In this document: piece by piece, positions 10,842 through 22,948 of the stretch
How the letters are laid out: every line of letters begins with the position of its first letter
Numbering within the stretch: the stretch's first letter is position 1
Source: Chlamydoabsidia padenii
Taxonomy: Eukaryota; Mucoromycota; Mucoromycetes; Mucorales; Cunninghamellaceae
Length of the DNA stretch: 64,000 bases
NCBI GenBank assembly: GCA_025330725.1
Contig: JAIWND010000012.1
Coordinates: 62,001-126,000 of the forward strand
Direction: 5' to 3'
Made by a program: the position numbers and the translations under genes
The notes under the pieces: generated by a model
What the model saw: only the letters and a program-made list of their open reading frames with translations
What the model was told of the DNA's origin: nothing
Databases searched by the model: none

Positions 10842-12742
10842 ATGGACAATAAATCTACAACCAGTCAACGCAAAACCGCTTTTAAAAACAAAGATACCTT
10901 CCAAAGTGAACAGGTTAGAAATCGGCGACAACAACATACGGTGGAACTTCGGAAACAGAAACGCGAACAAAACCTGACGAAACGACGTAACTTTGCCTTT
11001 GATCAAGACATGTCTGAAAGTGACGAAGATCAGGTGGATCCATCCCAAAAAGAAACAGAGGTAAACACTTTATACTTTATTTTGAACAGGTTCAGTAAAA
11101 TGATGACTAACCATAACCATTTGTGATTTTCTAGTTACAACAACAACTATATGCTTTGGTGGAAGCTATCAACAGCGACGACATTGATCGACAATACGAA
11201 GCAACGATCAAATTACGTAAAATGTTATCCAAGGAACAGAACCCTCCTATTCAACAAGTGATAGATGCTGGTCTGGTACCTAAATTTGTCGGATTCCTTG
11301 CCTCTCGTCACGGTTTATTACAGGTAATGCACTAATGAAAAGAGAGAGAGAGAGAGAGAGAGAAGGGGGGATAGCGTATGACTAATGTCCTCTTTTTTTA
11401 TTATTATACTAGTTTGAAGCTGCATGGGCTTTAACCAATGTTGCCTCAGGAAGCTCTAGTCAAACACAAATGGTAATTCAAGCTGGTGCCCTGCCTATCT
11501 TTGTGAAACTTTTAAGCAGCGATGTCACCGATGTGAAGGAACAGGTAAAAAGATACTATTTTGACGTTGATCCTCTCAGTAATCTCATTCATTCTATTAT
11601 TATTTTTTTAGGCTGTTTGGGCACTTGGAAATATTGCGGGAGATGGACCTGAATGTCGTGATTTTGTATTGGCTCAAGGTGCCTTGGAACCTCTTTTGAC
11701 CATTCTCGGTGAACATCATAAAATCTCAATGACAAGAAATGCTACATGGACTTTATCTAACCTATGCAGAGGTAAAATCACACCATTACAATGGGAAACG
11801 GTAAGTGGGATAATACTAAATGGCTGACAAATGTATACTTACCTTCTTTCTTTCTTTTTCCCTTCTTAGATTTCTCCTGCATTGGCGATCCTCGCTAAAT
11901 TGATATATTCCTCTGATGAAGAAGTATTGATCGACGCATGCTGGGCACTCTCCTATCTGACAAATGGCAACAATGAACATATCCAAACGGTAATAGAATC
12001 AGGTGTCTGTCGACGTCTTGTGGAATTATTGATGCACCCTTCATCGGCTGTCCAATCACCTGCACTTCGATCGGTGGGCAACATTGTCACTGGTGACGAT
12101 CTACAAACCCAAGTCATCATCAACTGTGGTGTCCTTCCCGCTCTACTCTCTTTACTTAGTGGCAACAAGGAAAATCTACGAAAAGAAGCTTGCTGGACGA
12201 TATCTAATATTACGGCCGGGAACAGTGGTCAAATTCAGAATGTGATCGATGTCAATATATTCCCACTTTTGATCCATATTCTTGCCACAGGTGAACCCAA
12301 GACACAAAAGGAAGCATGTTGGGCTATCGTCAACGCAACATCGGGTGGATTGAATAAACCGGAACAAATTCAGTATATGGTATCTCAAGGCTGCATCAAA
12401 CCTCTTTGCGATATGTTAAACACAATGGACAATCGGATGATTCAGGTGGCATTGGATGGGTTAGAAAATATCCTCAAGGTAGGCGATCTGGAAAGTCGTC
12501 ATGGTGGTAATGGCGTGAACCGTTATGCTCTGTTTATTGAAGAATGTGGTGGTTTGGATTTGATTCATCAATTACAGTCTTATGAAAACGAAATCATCTA
12601 TAAAAAGGCATACAGTATCATTGATGTCTATTTTAATGAAGATGATGATGGTGATATGGCGGCTGATGGTCCTACTGAATCCTTCCAATTCCAATCAGAT
12701 GTCAATCTTCCTCAAGGCGGCTTCCAGTTTGGTCAACCTTAA
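10842..12742 (+). CDS. SRP1: importin subunit alpha (karyopherin alpha)
   Basis: Exons 10842-11060, 11135-11323, 11413-11544, 11612-11800, 11870-12742 encode 533 aa, the family's usual length. The N-terminal importin-beta-binding domain is seen as [24 protein letters not shown] (about residues 26-50), followed by acidic SESDEDQ. Ten armadillo repeats follow, with the signature [33 protein letters not shown] and [12 protein letters not shown], including the Trp-Asn ladder residues that hold nuclear localisation signals. The acidic C-terminus (EDDDGD) and FQF tail fit binding by the export receptor. It carries NLS cargo into the nucleus with importin beta. Certain identification. Confidence 0.97.
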
Positions 12743-13103
12743 CTCCTCTTCATTAGTGCTAGTCTTCCTCATGTACTGTATTTCTTTTGTTTTATTGTCT
12801 CATCTTTTTATATATACTCCTCCTACACTCATCCTATCTCTTTTTAATAAACGCTAGGATCATTACCACGCTCTCTTTTGCTTGGTCTATTTGATAAATA
12901 TATATTGTCTTGTGGTTTTGTCCAAAAAAAGGGGGGGTATAGGATTGTGTCAATAATAACTGTCAAGAGATCATCAATAGATGTGATCATGCATCCACCT
13001 ACTGTCGGGTTTTTAAATTTTATTTCTGGTTGTGGCTAAAAGGAATTCTTTTTTGTCCCTCCTTTTTTTTTTTTTTTTCTCTCTTTCCTTTTAAATTCTC
13101 ATC
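12743..13103. other. intergenic spacer between importin alpha and the EF-hand gene
   Basis: Contains the importin alpha 3' UTR and the promoter of the next gene. TCGGGTTTTTAAA at 13005-13017, about 90 bp before the next ATG, is a copy of the recurrent motif. Confidence 0.6.
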
Positions 13104-14088
13104 ATGGCTTACCAACCTCCCAACCAATACGGCGGCTACCAGCAATCGCCTCCTCCTTCTCAACAACAACAAGCTTACAACTCGCCCAATGCAACTCCTC
13201 AAAATAGATACAATCAACCTCCTCCTCCTCAACAACAACAACAAGGTTATGGCTCACCTTACCAGAATTATGGTAAGAACTCAAAAGGATGATGATGGGA
13301 TATTAATAATTAATGTTTTAACTGTATCTCTTTTTGACAAAGGTCGTCCTCAAGGTGGCCCTCCTCCTCCTCCTGGTGGTCCTCCTCCTGGTGCTGATCC
13401 TCAATTGTGGAATTGGTTCTCTGCAGTCGATGCTGACAAGTCTGGACAATTAACGGTAGATGAATTACAAAGGGCTTTGGTGAATGGTGACTGGAGTCCG
13501 TTCAATATTGAAACTGTCCGTACAATGGTGAATATGTTTGACACAGGTAAAACCCCTCTCTTCTTGTAATATCAAGTCTTAACTATTCTTTTGTTTTATT
13601 AGATAATACGGGCACCATTGATTTCCAAGAATTCGCAGGACTTTGGAAATACATTGAAGAATGGAAACGGTGCTTCCAAACTTTTGATGTGGATGGATCG
13701 GGTAGTATCGATCGAACGGAAATGAAGAATGCTTTGCGGACTTTTGGCTATAATCTATCTGATCGATTCATTGGTATCTTGGTTCAAAAGTTTGATAAAT
13801 ACGGTAAGGGTTTTGCCACTTTTTTAATACATGTAATGTATTAATATCTATTTGTATAGGTGGACGTGGTAAAGGGGACGTGACATTTGATAACTTTGTC
13901 CAGGCTTGTGTGAATATCAAGACTCTCACCGACTCTTTCCGCTCTTTTGATACGGATAATGATGGCTGGGTCCAAATCAACTATGAACAGGTAAAATAAA
14001 AAAAGAATGAAAGCAATGGCACTCATCAACTGCTGTTTTTTGTTTGTTTATTTAGTTTTTGGAACTTGTGATCCGGCAGAAGGCTTAA
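13104..14088 (+). CDS. penta-EF-hand calcium-binding protein (ALG-2/peflin type)
   Basis: Exons 13104-13272, 13343-13546, 13603-13803, 13860-13990, 14056-14088 encode 245 aa. The N-terminal 85 residues are Gln/Pro/Tyr/Gly-rich and flexible, as in peflin. Five EF-hands follow. Loops 1 to 3 are DADKSGQLTVDE, DTDNTGTIDFQE and DVDGSGSIDRTE; loop 4 is the divergent DKYGGRGKGDVTFDNF and loop 5 is DTDNDGWVQINYE. The family forms dimers through EF5 and recruits ESCRT and COPII partners on calcium binding. The last exon is only 33 nt and encodes the C-terminal FLELVIRQKA. Confidence 0.93.
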
Positions 14089-15356
14089 TACATATAGTAT
14101 ACAACCCCTAGCTTAGCATATATCCCTTTTTAAAATAAAATTCTCTTTTGACTTGACTTTGTGCAACTGTGTATATGATAGTGACTTGATCGGAATCACA
14201 AATGTAAAAGAAAAATTTTTCTTTTTGAAAAAAACTATATAAAGGATTGGTAAACGGGCATCCCCCACTTTTTTCCTAACGAATCATAAATATATCGAGT
14301 GCATGCCACGATGTTGGTTAAGTCGTTTATTCGGCGAGAGCTCTTACATTGCCAGGGATCCAATGGATCTCGACGCACTCCAGATAAACACAGAGGTTTC
14401 TTTAAAGAACCAGGGCTTGCATTGTGATTTAGTTCACACATCGAGTTTTGGGCCGACGAAATCTGATATTTCTATACCATTGATACGAAAAAAAAAAAAT
14501 GAATGAAAATGTAATCCCAACAGTGACCAGGGTCCCGCTTAATGTTCGATGTGTCCCGTTTTAATCGGCGTTTAAAACTGACTCGAATCGTGGGGTGATG
14601 TCTCAATTCCGACTTTTATGCAAGTTCGGGCGCCGCTTTTTTCTTTCATAAGGCCCCCTGGGTTTTTTGAGATGTGGTTTCAATATCTATAGTACATAAA
14701 CCGATCAATTATCATTACATTTTGGTTCCAAAAGAAAAGTATTAAAAAAATTATTATAAAGAATAATATGGAGTGTTTTATTTGAAGTAAGCGATTTTAA
14801 AAAGTCTAATTCGAATCTACAAGTAAAGAGCGGGGATTATGTTATAAAGCTATTCTACAATGTTGAACTTCTTTTCCACTTGTAGTTCCGTGATGGCCGG
14901 TCCCATAGTATCCATCCACTTTGTGCTTAGTAATTCCGATTCCTTGATTCTTGTTTAAAGTCGATACTGTATTCAAAAAAAGCATTGCTACTATTTACAT
15001 TACTGGCATTTTTCTTTTTTCATTGTTCTTTGCCATTACCTTGATTGTTGTTTATAGATTGTGACGATAATTCAAGTTGTATGACCATATAAGGATTCCA
15101 AGTGATCTATTATGACATCATGCGCCAAGTTCGAGGCTTGCCAAGAGTACAAGGCACTACAATCACAACCACTATAATGACGAAGCAGTATTGTTGACCA
15201 TAATTTGAAGAAGACTAGACGCAAATGTTGGTTTTTATTTAATTCTGTCAATTGAGAGACGTAGATCGAAATTAAAGTCCTTGTACTATGCCTATTCATA
15301 AATATCGTCGTTGTTCCACGGTTTCATGTTGTGTCTTGAGTTGTATCTGTTATGTT
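14089..15356. other. intergenic, gene-poor stretch
   Basis: No intact gene. A plus-strand frame at 14303-14506 contains DPMDLDALQIN, a sequence like those next to the zinc knuckle in fungal retroelement Gag proteins, so part of this stretch may be an old retroelement relic (weak). A minus-strand frame of 75 codons at 15072-15299 lies directly 3' of the zinc-knuckle relic and may belong to it, but shows no motif. Confidence 0.4.
14303..14506 (+). pseudogene. possible retroelement Gag fragment
   Basis: 67-codon frame with a DPMDLDALQIN segment. Similar Asp-Pro-Met-Asp strings precede the CCHC knuckle in fungal LTR-element Gag proteins, but no knuckle follows here and the frame ends in Lys/Asn. 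The likeness is short, so this is a guess. Confidence 0.2.
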
Positions 15357-16340
15357 TTACATTTGTCCTTTGGTTCCTGTTGTTGTTGTCGATTGAGAGT
15401 TGTTTCCTGTTGAATCCTGAGTATGCGGCACCTGTTCAGATGGAAACTGTGTGTTAGCGATTCGTTTAGATCCAGTGGTGACAGGGAATTCATACACTTT
15501 GTTGGTTGAAGGAGGTGTGACTGGAGACAAGGGAGTTATTGTGGGACATTGAGCAGCACGGTGTCCTCGTTCATGACATCGGTGGCAGGTGATGACATCC
15601 AAATAGTGAGCACATTTTATCGTTCTATGGCCATTTACGTGACAAAACCTACACCAAGCGGGTATATTTTCCCAAGCTACATTGAAGAGGTCGCCTGTTT
15701 CCAAGTATTCAATTTTTTCGGTCAATGGAGCAAGAGAAGTTTGGTCACCAAACACTGTATTGTTGATGATGGCGTAGCCTGTTCCCATTAGATAACCAGA
15801 TACCGGATCCTTGTCGAGTCCCAAATGATGTACTTTACCAAAGCGACGGAGACTGCTTGTAAGTCCTGGTAATAAGTCTTCTTCTTCTTCTTCTTCTGGT
15901 GGCAAGCTGGCGAGGAAGGCCCGGATGAAGCTGCATTCATCGTTAAGAGAGAGACATGGAATGATTTTGTATACATCTTTATCAACGGAGAATATAAAAC
16001 CATCAGCGAGTAAGTTATGTTGCACCCGTCACTTCACGTACACTTCCAAGTATCTTTGTCGAATTGTTTTCTTCATGAGGACAGTATGGACAGCATTAGT
16101 TTGACGAGCCATCATTCCCATAAACTATTGGTGAGTACAAGTGGCAGGGAGAGTAGAGACATTAAAGAGGAGGGCATTCTTGCCTTGACCAGCACGCCAG
16201 ATCTGAGAAGTAACGAGTTTAATTCGTTGTAGAGAATCTTTTGTTGTAGAGAGAGTGGATGACTGTTGAGGCGCATGTGTTGTTTTTCCCACCGCTGCCG
16301 AAGATTGTCGATTTTTATTGGGAAGACAAACAAAAAACAA
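15357..16340 (-). pseudogene. degenerate retrotransposon ORF1/Gag-like zinc-knuckle gene with two in-frame stops
   Basis: One continuous minus-strand frame runs from about 16340 to 15357. It is interrupted by two stop codons: TAG just after the codons for ...CTHQ (about 16122-16125) and TGA after ...EVYVK (about 16034). The 3' part holds two CCHC knuckles, CRFCHVNGHRTIKC and CHRCHERGHRAAQC, in the order seen in LINE ORF1 and related fungal Gag-like proteins. An acidic EEEEEED run sits mid-protein. No reverse transcriptase, integrase or LTR is visible nearby, so this is a fragment. The stops point to a dead copy. Confidence 0.7.
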
Positions 16341-17242
16341 TGAATTTTTTATTTTTTAAAATCCCGTCCACTTTTATATTTACCTGACACCAGGAATCAC
16401 CAGGAAGAAACTTGCTATGGGTAGAAGGCGCCACCACTACCGTAATGACAGGGTAGCATATTTTGGCCAGGGTTTGAATAAGGAAGGTAGAAGCTACAAA
16501 TGGGCTGACCAAGTCGGGAGTCCGTGGGACCAAATCTCTTGTTGATCATTATCGCTCGGATGGTGAGGAAGCCTAGATAAAACAAAACAGCGTGAGTTTT
16601 ATGTATTGGATGCACTACCATAGCTATAGTATTACTTTTTTTTTGTAAAGGTTCAGGCCTTGTTGCCCTCGTTCTTCAGGTGGTGTCTGTTAAAAAGTAA
16701 ATAAAACAAATGAAGAGTTAGTTGACATTATGAGTGGGTAATTAGATTCGATGAATCCAAGATACCCGTTTATGTTATAGTAGTGCTAGTTTTGCCTTTT
16801 CATTTTAGTGGTCATCTTTTGATATTTTGTATCCTTTTACAACAAATGTGATTATGTGGAGAGCGAGTAAAGAAGAAGGAAAAGAGAGGGGTAGCGTAGA
16901 TGTAACCCCGAAAGCAAAATTACAATGCTTTTTTCAAATCCCGCATTCATGCATAATCGGGGAAATAACAAGAGGGATGAGTTCAATCAAATGTCAAAGT
17001 GAGAGTGATGTACGTACACTAATTGATCGACCCAAAGTAGAAGAAATGTTAGATAAGCCAACATGTACAAATAATGTATATATGAAGTAAAAAAAAAAAA
17101 AAAATTAGAGAGACACAGTTCGAGCATAAACAAAGTTTTTTTTTATTATTATTCTAGAAAGTCAGTACTATACATTATAAAGGGGAATGAGACTAATGGT
17201 GGAGAAAGGAATAATACAAAGGTAAAGTGTAAATAGAAAGAA
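16341..17242. other. intergenic
   Basis: No supported gene. It holds two reverse copies of the recurrent motif, TTTTAAAATCCCG (16354-16366) and TTTTCAAATCCCG (16931-16943), and an A run near 17089. An 87-codon plus-strand frame at 16827-17090 has no features of a real protein. Confidence 0.5.
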
Positions 17243-18478
17243 TCAAGTGTCGGCATACTTTTTACAAGGGACATGATAGATATGTTTAGATTTAATTTCA
17301 ATGGCTGTCAAAGATTTCCCGTAAACACAACCTGTATCCAAACCATAAGTATAAGGTGACACCACAAGACCCCGACTAGCATCATGGCCATAATAAACCG
17401 TGATTGGATGACTTGATTCCTTTTGAATTTGATTCCAAGCATTAGACCAAGGCGTACCCACCTTTTTTTCATCTGTCGGTCGACCATTATCACCAATATC
17501 GCGCATCGACATGACATACACTGGTTGCTGTTGAGTCAGATCCGTCACCATTGGGTCGAGTCCAGCATGTACCACTACACTATTATTCATGGAGGGAAGA
17601 TACATGATGGAAGGACAACTGGATAGATAATCATAGTCATCTTTATCAAGTTTCCTATAAAGAAGAGTAAACCTAGTGAGCTCCTTTTTTTTTTTTGTTA
17701 TGAGGGGGGAGATTATCTTTTACCTGGACAGGGCAAGATGTTCATTCTTGAATTTTAATCGATCAAGCACATCACCTTCAGGCATATAAGCTTTAGGAGG
17801 ACCAGAACTAGAAGTACCATGGATCAGTTCAAAGGTTTTGAATCGAATCGTCTTGTCGTCATGATTCCCTCGTACACAGAGCGCACCTAGTTCCTTGGCC
17901 CGTCGAATCACACCTGTATTTGCTGGTCCTTTGGCAATTAAATCACCGGCAAGAATGAGTTGGTCTTTTGATGGATTGTATTGGATATGTTGAATTAATT
18001 GGTTGAATTCGTTCAAACAACCATGAATATCACCGATGACAAAGACCCGCTCTTTGTTCGCCAGTTGATCACCTGGGATTGTTTGTAGTCGAATCAGATT
18101 TGCATATTTAGATACAGCATAAGCATTGACAAGACCATCACCATTATGATATTCAGGATAACTGGTGGGGGTTGGTGATGTTGTACTTGTCGTACTAGTA
18201 TTGTTGCCTTTGGGATCGTTACTAGAGTCGCCTGTTGTGCCATGGTTGTTGTTATCATTGTTATCCTTGTCACCACTAGAAGAAGTTTGATTCGGTTGTT
18301 GCTGTTTTTGATGTCCACGTTCCTTGATCACTGCCACCGGTACAACGATTACAATCACCAGAATAACGAATCCAATCAAACCAGAGATGAGCCAACACCC
18401 TTTTCGACGAGTTTTTCTTTTGGATACTTCTTCATTAATAGGTGATTTGATATCATTTGGGAGTGAATCTAATGTCAT
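17243..18478 (-). CDS. PPN2: PPN2-like membrane-anchored metallophosphoesterase (endopolyphosphatase)
   Basis: Exons 18478-17724 and 17654-17243 encode 388 aa. A basic cytosolic N-terminus precedes one membrane span (about residues 28-50, WLISGLIGFVILVIVIVVPVAVI) and a Ser/Thr/Asn-rich linker, giving type II topology. The catalytic part carries the calcineurin-like metal motifs GDIHGC, GDLIAKGP and GNHDD, then VVVHAGLDP and a late YYGHDASRG. This arrangement matches yeast Ppn2, the vacuolar metal-dependent endopolyphosphatase. Vacuolar placement is inferred from that likeness. Related bis(5'-nucleosyl)-tetraphosphatases share the fold, so the exact substrate is less sure than the family. Confidence 0.85.
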
Positions 18479-19463
18479 AATTTTGATATCAAAAACAACT
18501 AGATCAAAAAAAAAAGTAGTGAGAAAGAAAAAGAAAGATGATGAAGGAAAAGGGGGAGATTCTATCTTTTTATAAATGAAATTTCATGTGAATTCAAAAC
18601 CCGCTTTTAGTGTAACACCGAAAAAAAAAAAGGAAGAAGATCCTCCTCCACTTGAACGATAAGAGAATGCAGCAGATGAATGATTCATAGCTATGTTCAA
18701 CTATATCTAAATGTGATATACGTTTATGAATAAAAAGCAGGATTATAGGGGCTGGTTGACATTGTCACTAAAAAAAAAAAAAAAAAAAGAGGAAGCATCG
18801 GCCATTTTTTGAAATTCCGCTTCCTTCACTGACAGAAAAGAAAAACATACATACATACCTCGAATTGATAATGACAGAGTGAACAAGTTTACCAACCTGC
18901 GAAAGTGGAAAGGGCAATAGTGGATTTCTGCAAAAACGCCGATCCATCTCTTTTCCATGCAGCGAGAAAACAAATTAGTCCATTCTTACCATTTTCAAAC
19001 ACATACCGAAATCACATCCGATCGGTAAAAGTAACGGACAGCAAAAAGATCTCATCCACGTTTTCTAAATATGCCATGTGGGAGAGGTGTGTGTGTGGGG
19101 GGGGAAGAACGCCGAGAGAACAGCCTATCACTGATTCCAGGAATTGGATACAATCGTGGCCATGAAAGCGGGATTTAAAAAGGCATAAAAGTGAAACTTT
19201 TTTTTTGGTTCCCAGTCTTTTTTCTATTCTTCCTTCCTTCCTTCCTTCGCTTGAACACTATTATTCATTTGCAACAACCAACAAACCAAACAACAAACCA
19301 ACCACCATCGATATTGCACTCTTGTTTGTTTGTTTATTTGTTTGTAATTCTTCAACATCGATCTTCTCTTTTGATAATATCAATAACCGGGGACTTTTTT
19401 TTTAAAAAAAAAAAAAAAAAGTGACTACAGCAACAGTACGAAACAATAATAACAAAGAAGACG
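18479..19463. other. divergent intergenic region
   Basis: Promoters of PPN2 (minus) and the FHA-RING gene (plus). It holds a reverse motif copy TTCAAAACCCGC at 18593-18604, about 115 bp upstream of PPN2, next to a TATAAA-like sequence at 18570. A forward copy GCGGGATTTAAAA lies at 19168-19180, 285 bp before the FHA-RING start. CTTCC repeats occur near 19230 and an A run near 19403. No extra gene. Confidence 0.6.
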
Positions 19464-20814
19464 ATGCGTTTGGCCAGATCTAAAAGTCAGTCCTCAAGCT
19501 CACCTCATTCAGGTCATCTCTTTAGTGGATTCCAACCTTGGCGGCGGCGGCGACCCTCCAACTCTGTACCCACTTCACCATTAGCAACATCCTCCACCAC
19601 TCCAACTGAATCCTCACGGTCTCCTTCACCTCAACAAGACACGGATCCAATCACTCAATTATACCACCCTCAAAATACAACTTGGACACAAGAACCTAGT
19701 CAAACTAATACTACACCAACTGATACAACAAGTCAAGATAATCTTCATATCCGATTATTACCCAATATTGGATTGACCTCAAGGTGCTTTGTGTTTGATA
19801 TTATTGATCGAATCCTAACACCAACCACTATACTCAAGATTGGAAGGTACAGTGAACGCAGTAGTACTTCTGAACGTATCTCTTTTAAAAGTAAAGTGGT
19901 CAGTCGATCTCATGCTGAATTATGGATGGATAAGGATAGAAAGGTAAATGATAAAATAATCAAAAGGACATAACATAGACCTAATCTCTTCCATAGATAT
20001 TCATTCGTGATATAGGCTCATCCAGTGGCACCTTTATTAATCGACATCGTTTATCTGAATCTAATGAAACCAGCTCACCAATGGAACTCAAGGATGGAGA
20101 TATCATTCAATTAGGTGTGGACTATCAAGGTAAAACACACATACACACAAATACTTGATCAAATATATACATTTTTTTTTCTTAATCCTTTTCCTCTTTA
20201 TCTCTCTCACAGGTGGTTTGGAACAAATGTTTAGATGTGTAAAAATACGACTAGAACTCGACAGGAACCATAACAAAGATACCTCATTTAGCCGTCAAGC
20301 CTTCCAACAACTTCAGCAAAGTCTATTGATTCCATCCTCACATCACCAATCAAAACTCGTCATTGACAACACCACATCATCAAAAGGACAAGATCATTTA
20401 CTTGACACCAATCCAACCACAATACAAGAATGTTGTATATGTTTATACGCTATTGCACCCTTACAAGCACTTTTTGTCGCTCCTTGCTCCCATGTTTTCC
20501 ACTTTAAATGTTTACGACCGATCATATTCCAACATTACCCTGGATTCAGCTGCCCACTTTGCCGCAACTATTACGATCTAGAAGCAAGTGTGGCCATTGA
20601 AGTCAGCGAAGTGATCGAAGCGATGGATGAACACTCGACCACCAAGAATATCTCTTCTCCACCACCTTTGGAACAACCTTCTGATCAACATGGTACTCAC
20701 CAAACCATTATAAATCGATCTTCTGCACGACCTACTGTAGACGGATTTCTCTTCTCAAATACTCTGATCGACTTTTCCATGTTGGATCAAGAAGGTGGCT
20801 ATTCTTCTCTCTAG
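19464..20814 (+). CDS. FHA-RING E3 ubiquitin ligase (Dma1/CHFR family)
   Basis: Exons 19464-19943, 19997-20129, 20213-20814 encode 404 aa. A Ser/Pro/Thr-rich N-terminus is followed by an FHA domain (about residues 95-215) with its hallmarks: LKIGRYSER, SKVVSRSHAELW and DIGSSSGTFINRHRLS. A C3H2C3-type RING follows with CCICLYAIAP, then CSHVFHFKCLRP and CPLCR. The FHA-then-RING order defines the yeast Dma1/Dma2 and S. pombe Dma1 ligases, which act in septin deposition and the spindle position checkpoint by binding phosphothreonine and recruiting E2. The C-terminal tail is unconserved. Confidence 0.92.
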
Positions 20815-21552
20815 TTATAATCATCTCTCCCCCCCCCCATCACATCCTTTCATTTTATTCCTTTGTATAGTAGCATCTTTATCAACTCTAAAATAACCCC
20901 CCCCCAATTACAATTATATAGATACATTATTACTTTTTAGTTATTAGACGAAAATAATAAATCAGGATGATTTAATTTATATAACAATAAAAATGCGATA
21001 GTGCAGTTGGGGAAAATAACCTTGTATACTTGCCTTTTTTTTTATATCTGCCTTAATATGCATATCCGAATGCTGTACCGACATATATATTAATGTACCC
21101 TGTTTTGGTTGTGCGCCATATTATCAGTTAAGCGACCTTTTATTCTCTAGTTTGATCGGGATTTGAAAATTAACGCATGAATTGAACCTATCACCCCGAC
21201 TATCTTTTTTCAACAAGTTTCAACAAGGAAAAAAAAGTTTTTATCAAGAAAGTATATATCCAATTTACCTCTTAATAGTAGGGTACAGTAAAAGGAGGAG
21301 AAAGAAGAAAAAGAAGAAGGATAATGTTCATAAGCGTATGGCTTCAAAAAGATGATTCCATTTACTATATACTAAAAAAGAAACAAACGACTGATGTTTT
21401 GGATTCAGAAGAAGAAGAAAAAGGTGTACATAAGCGATAAAAAAAAAAATAAAAAAAAAGACATAACCAAAGGGGGTAAAAGGCATATAAAAATATACAT
21501 AACTAATATAGTGCCATTAGGATCATACAAAAAAATAAAGCATGGCGGGATT
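20815..21552. other. convergent intergenic region
   Basis: 3' UTRs of the FHA-RING gene (plus) and the FAR1-domain gene (minus). It contains C runs near 20831 and 20898. One motif copy, TCGGGATTTGAAAAT, at 21156-21170 has no downstream protein gene in its orientation, so an unannotated transcript may start here. Confidence 0.5.
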
Positions 21553-22948
21553 TCAATAAAAAAGAGCATTACTATTTGGGTCAGAACAAGTGGATTGAGT
21601 ATCATTGGAAGGAGTCATAGATGTATTGGGATTGTTGAAATGGACAGAATTCGATTGGTGAGTGCATTCGTTTTTGGTCGATGGCCAAAAATCACCACCA
21701 TTTAGAAATGATGGATTCGTGGTCTGATGCATTGTCGATTCATTTGGCGAAAAAGGTGCCTGGATGCTATGATGATAAGTTAGATTAATCAAATCATCTA
21801 CCTGCTGAGTAAGCATCAAGTTGGAAGAATGGTGTGATTCTTGTTGTTGATGCCTTGCTGTCATAGGGAATAATCCGCTCTGACCCACCAAAGGCGTCCC
21901 GGTAAGGGTAGATGTACTTTCAAATCCCGACGACCCACTTGTCCTACGACTTCCTTGCGACGATATGGAGGCTGACCGAAGCGGCTGAGTACGTACATGA
22001 ACATTGAATCCCGGGATCGAGACGCATTGTGTTCCCTTTTTAGTGGATGCTTCCCCTGATTTCCGCTTCTTGGATTGATCTTCTTCTTCCACAAAAGACG
22101 ACATCATCCCCGGTTTCAGGTGAGCCAAGTTACCAAAGTGCTTTAGCAATTTCATCAAATCGTGTTCCACACTCTGAGCCAATTCTTCATTAGCCGCTAC
22201 CACCGCACTGACCTGGGCTGATAAATGTACCATTCGACAAACTCGTTCTCGGATCTTTTGCTGTTGAATTCGTTTACGCTCTTCCATTAGATGTTGATTA
22301 AAGTGGTCCTCGCTCCAGATAAGATCAGGGAAACGCCGTTGGATTGCATCTCGAATATCTTGCGTTTCATGATGAATCAAGGAAATGATCATTGCATTCA
22401 CTTCAGCTGGCCAAGTTGTAGGAACTTGTTTATTTTCGTCTGTAGGGTTGTGTTCCACTTGATGATCGACTCGGAAGGTCCATTGGGAAGAGGATGGTTC
22501 GGATTGTAAAAGGACAAGACGGGATCGATGATTGGTTTTGTTTGGCTGATTTCGTTCACTCGTATAATGATCGTGTGAGCAAAAAACATAAATGATCTTT
22601 TTATATATGAATCAAAGAAATAAAAAATAAAAAAGAGATTTGGCGGATGCATGAATCGGGGTTTGAAATTTGCATAAATTGGAATTTTGGATTTACCTCG
22701 TTAGTTTTAGTTTCATGCTTGATCGAAAATCCAAATTCAGCACCAAGATTTTGACAATACTTTATAGCACTGGAGGGATTGGGGAATCCAATACTCACCA
22801 AACGGTTATAAAAAGATGAATCCTAGTCATGACACAAAGGTAGAATAAGTTTACAGACTTTTTTATTTTTAAATCCCGGCAGTCTTACGTTTGCATGAAT
22901 GGAGGGTTGCCCTTGTTCATTAAAATAGTTTTTCTCAGTACAAGTCAT
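21553..22948 (-). CDS. FAR1-type zinc DNA-binding domain protein
   Basis: Exons 22948-22889, 22822-22697, 22596-21553 encode 409 aa. The spliced N-terminal 115 residues form a FAR1-like (WRKY-GCM1 superfamily) domain: FPNPSSAIKYCQNLGAEFGF, then a CSHDH segment, a basic stretch and a VDHQVEHNP end that corresponds to the Cys2-His2 ligands of the fold. A helical segment follows (RKRIQQQKIRERVCRMVHLS), then a Ser/Gln/Asn-rich C-terminal half typical of fungal transcription regulators. No transposase core is present, so it looks like a host regulator of possible transposon origin. The first exon rests on splice phase alone and both introns are short. Confidence 0.7.

Noticed and set aside
16827..17090. 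87-codon plus-strand open frame
   Set aside because: No family features. It spans a motif copy and lies in an otherwise non-coding spacer.
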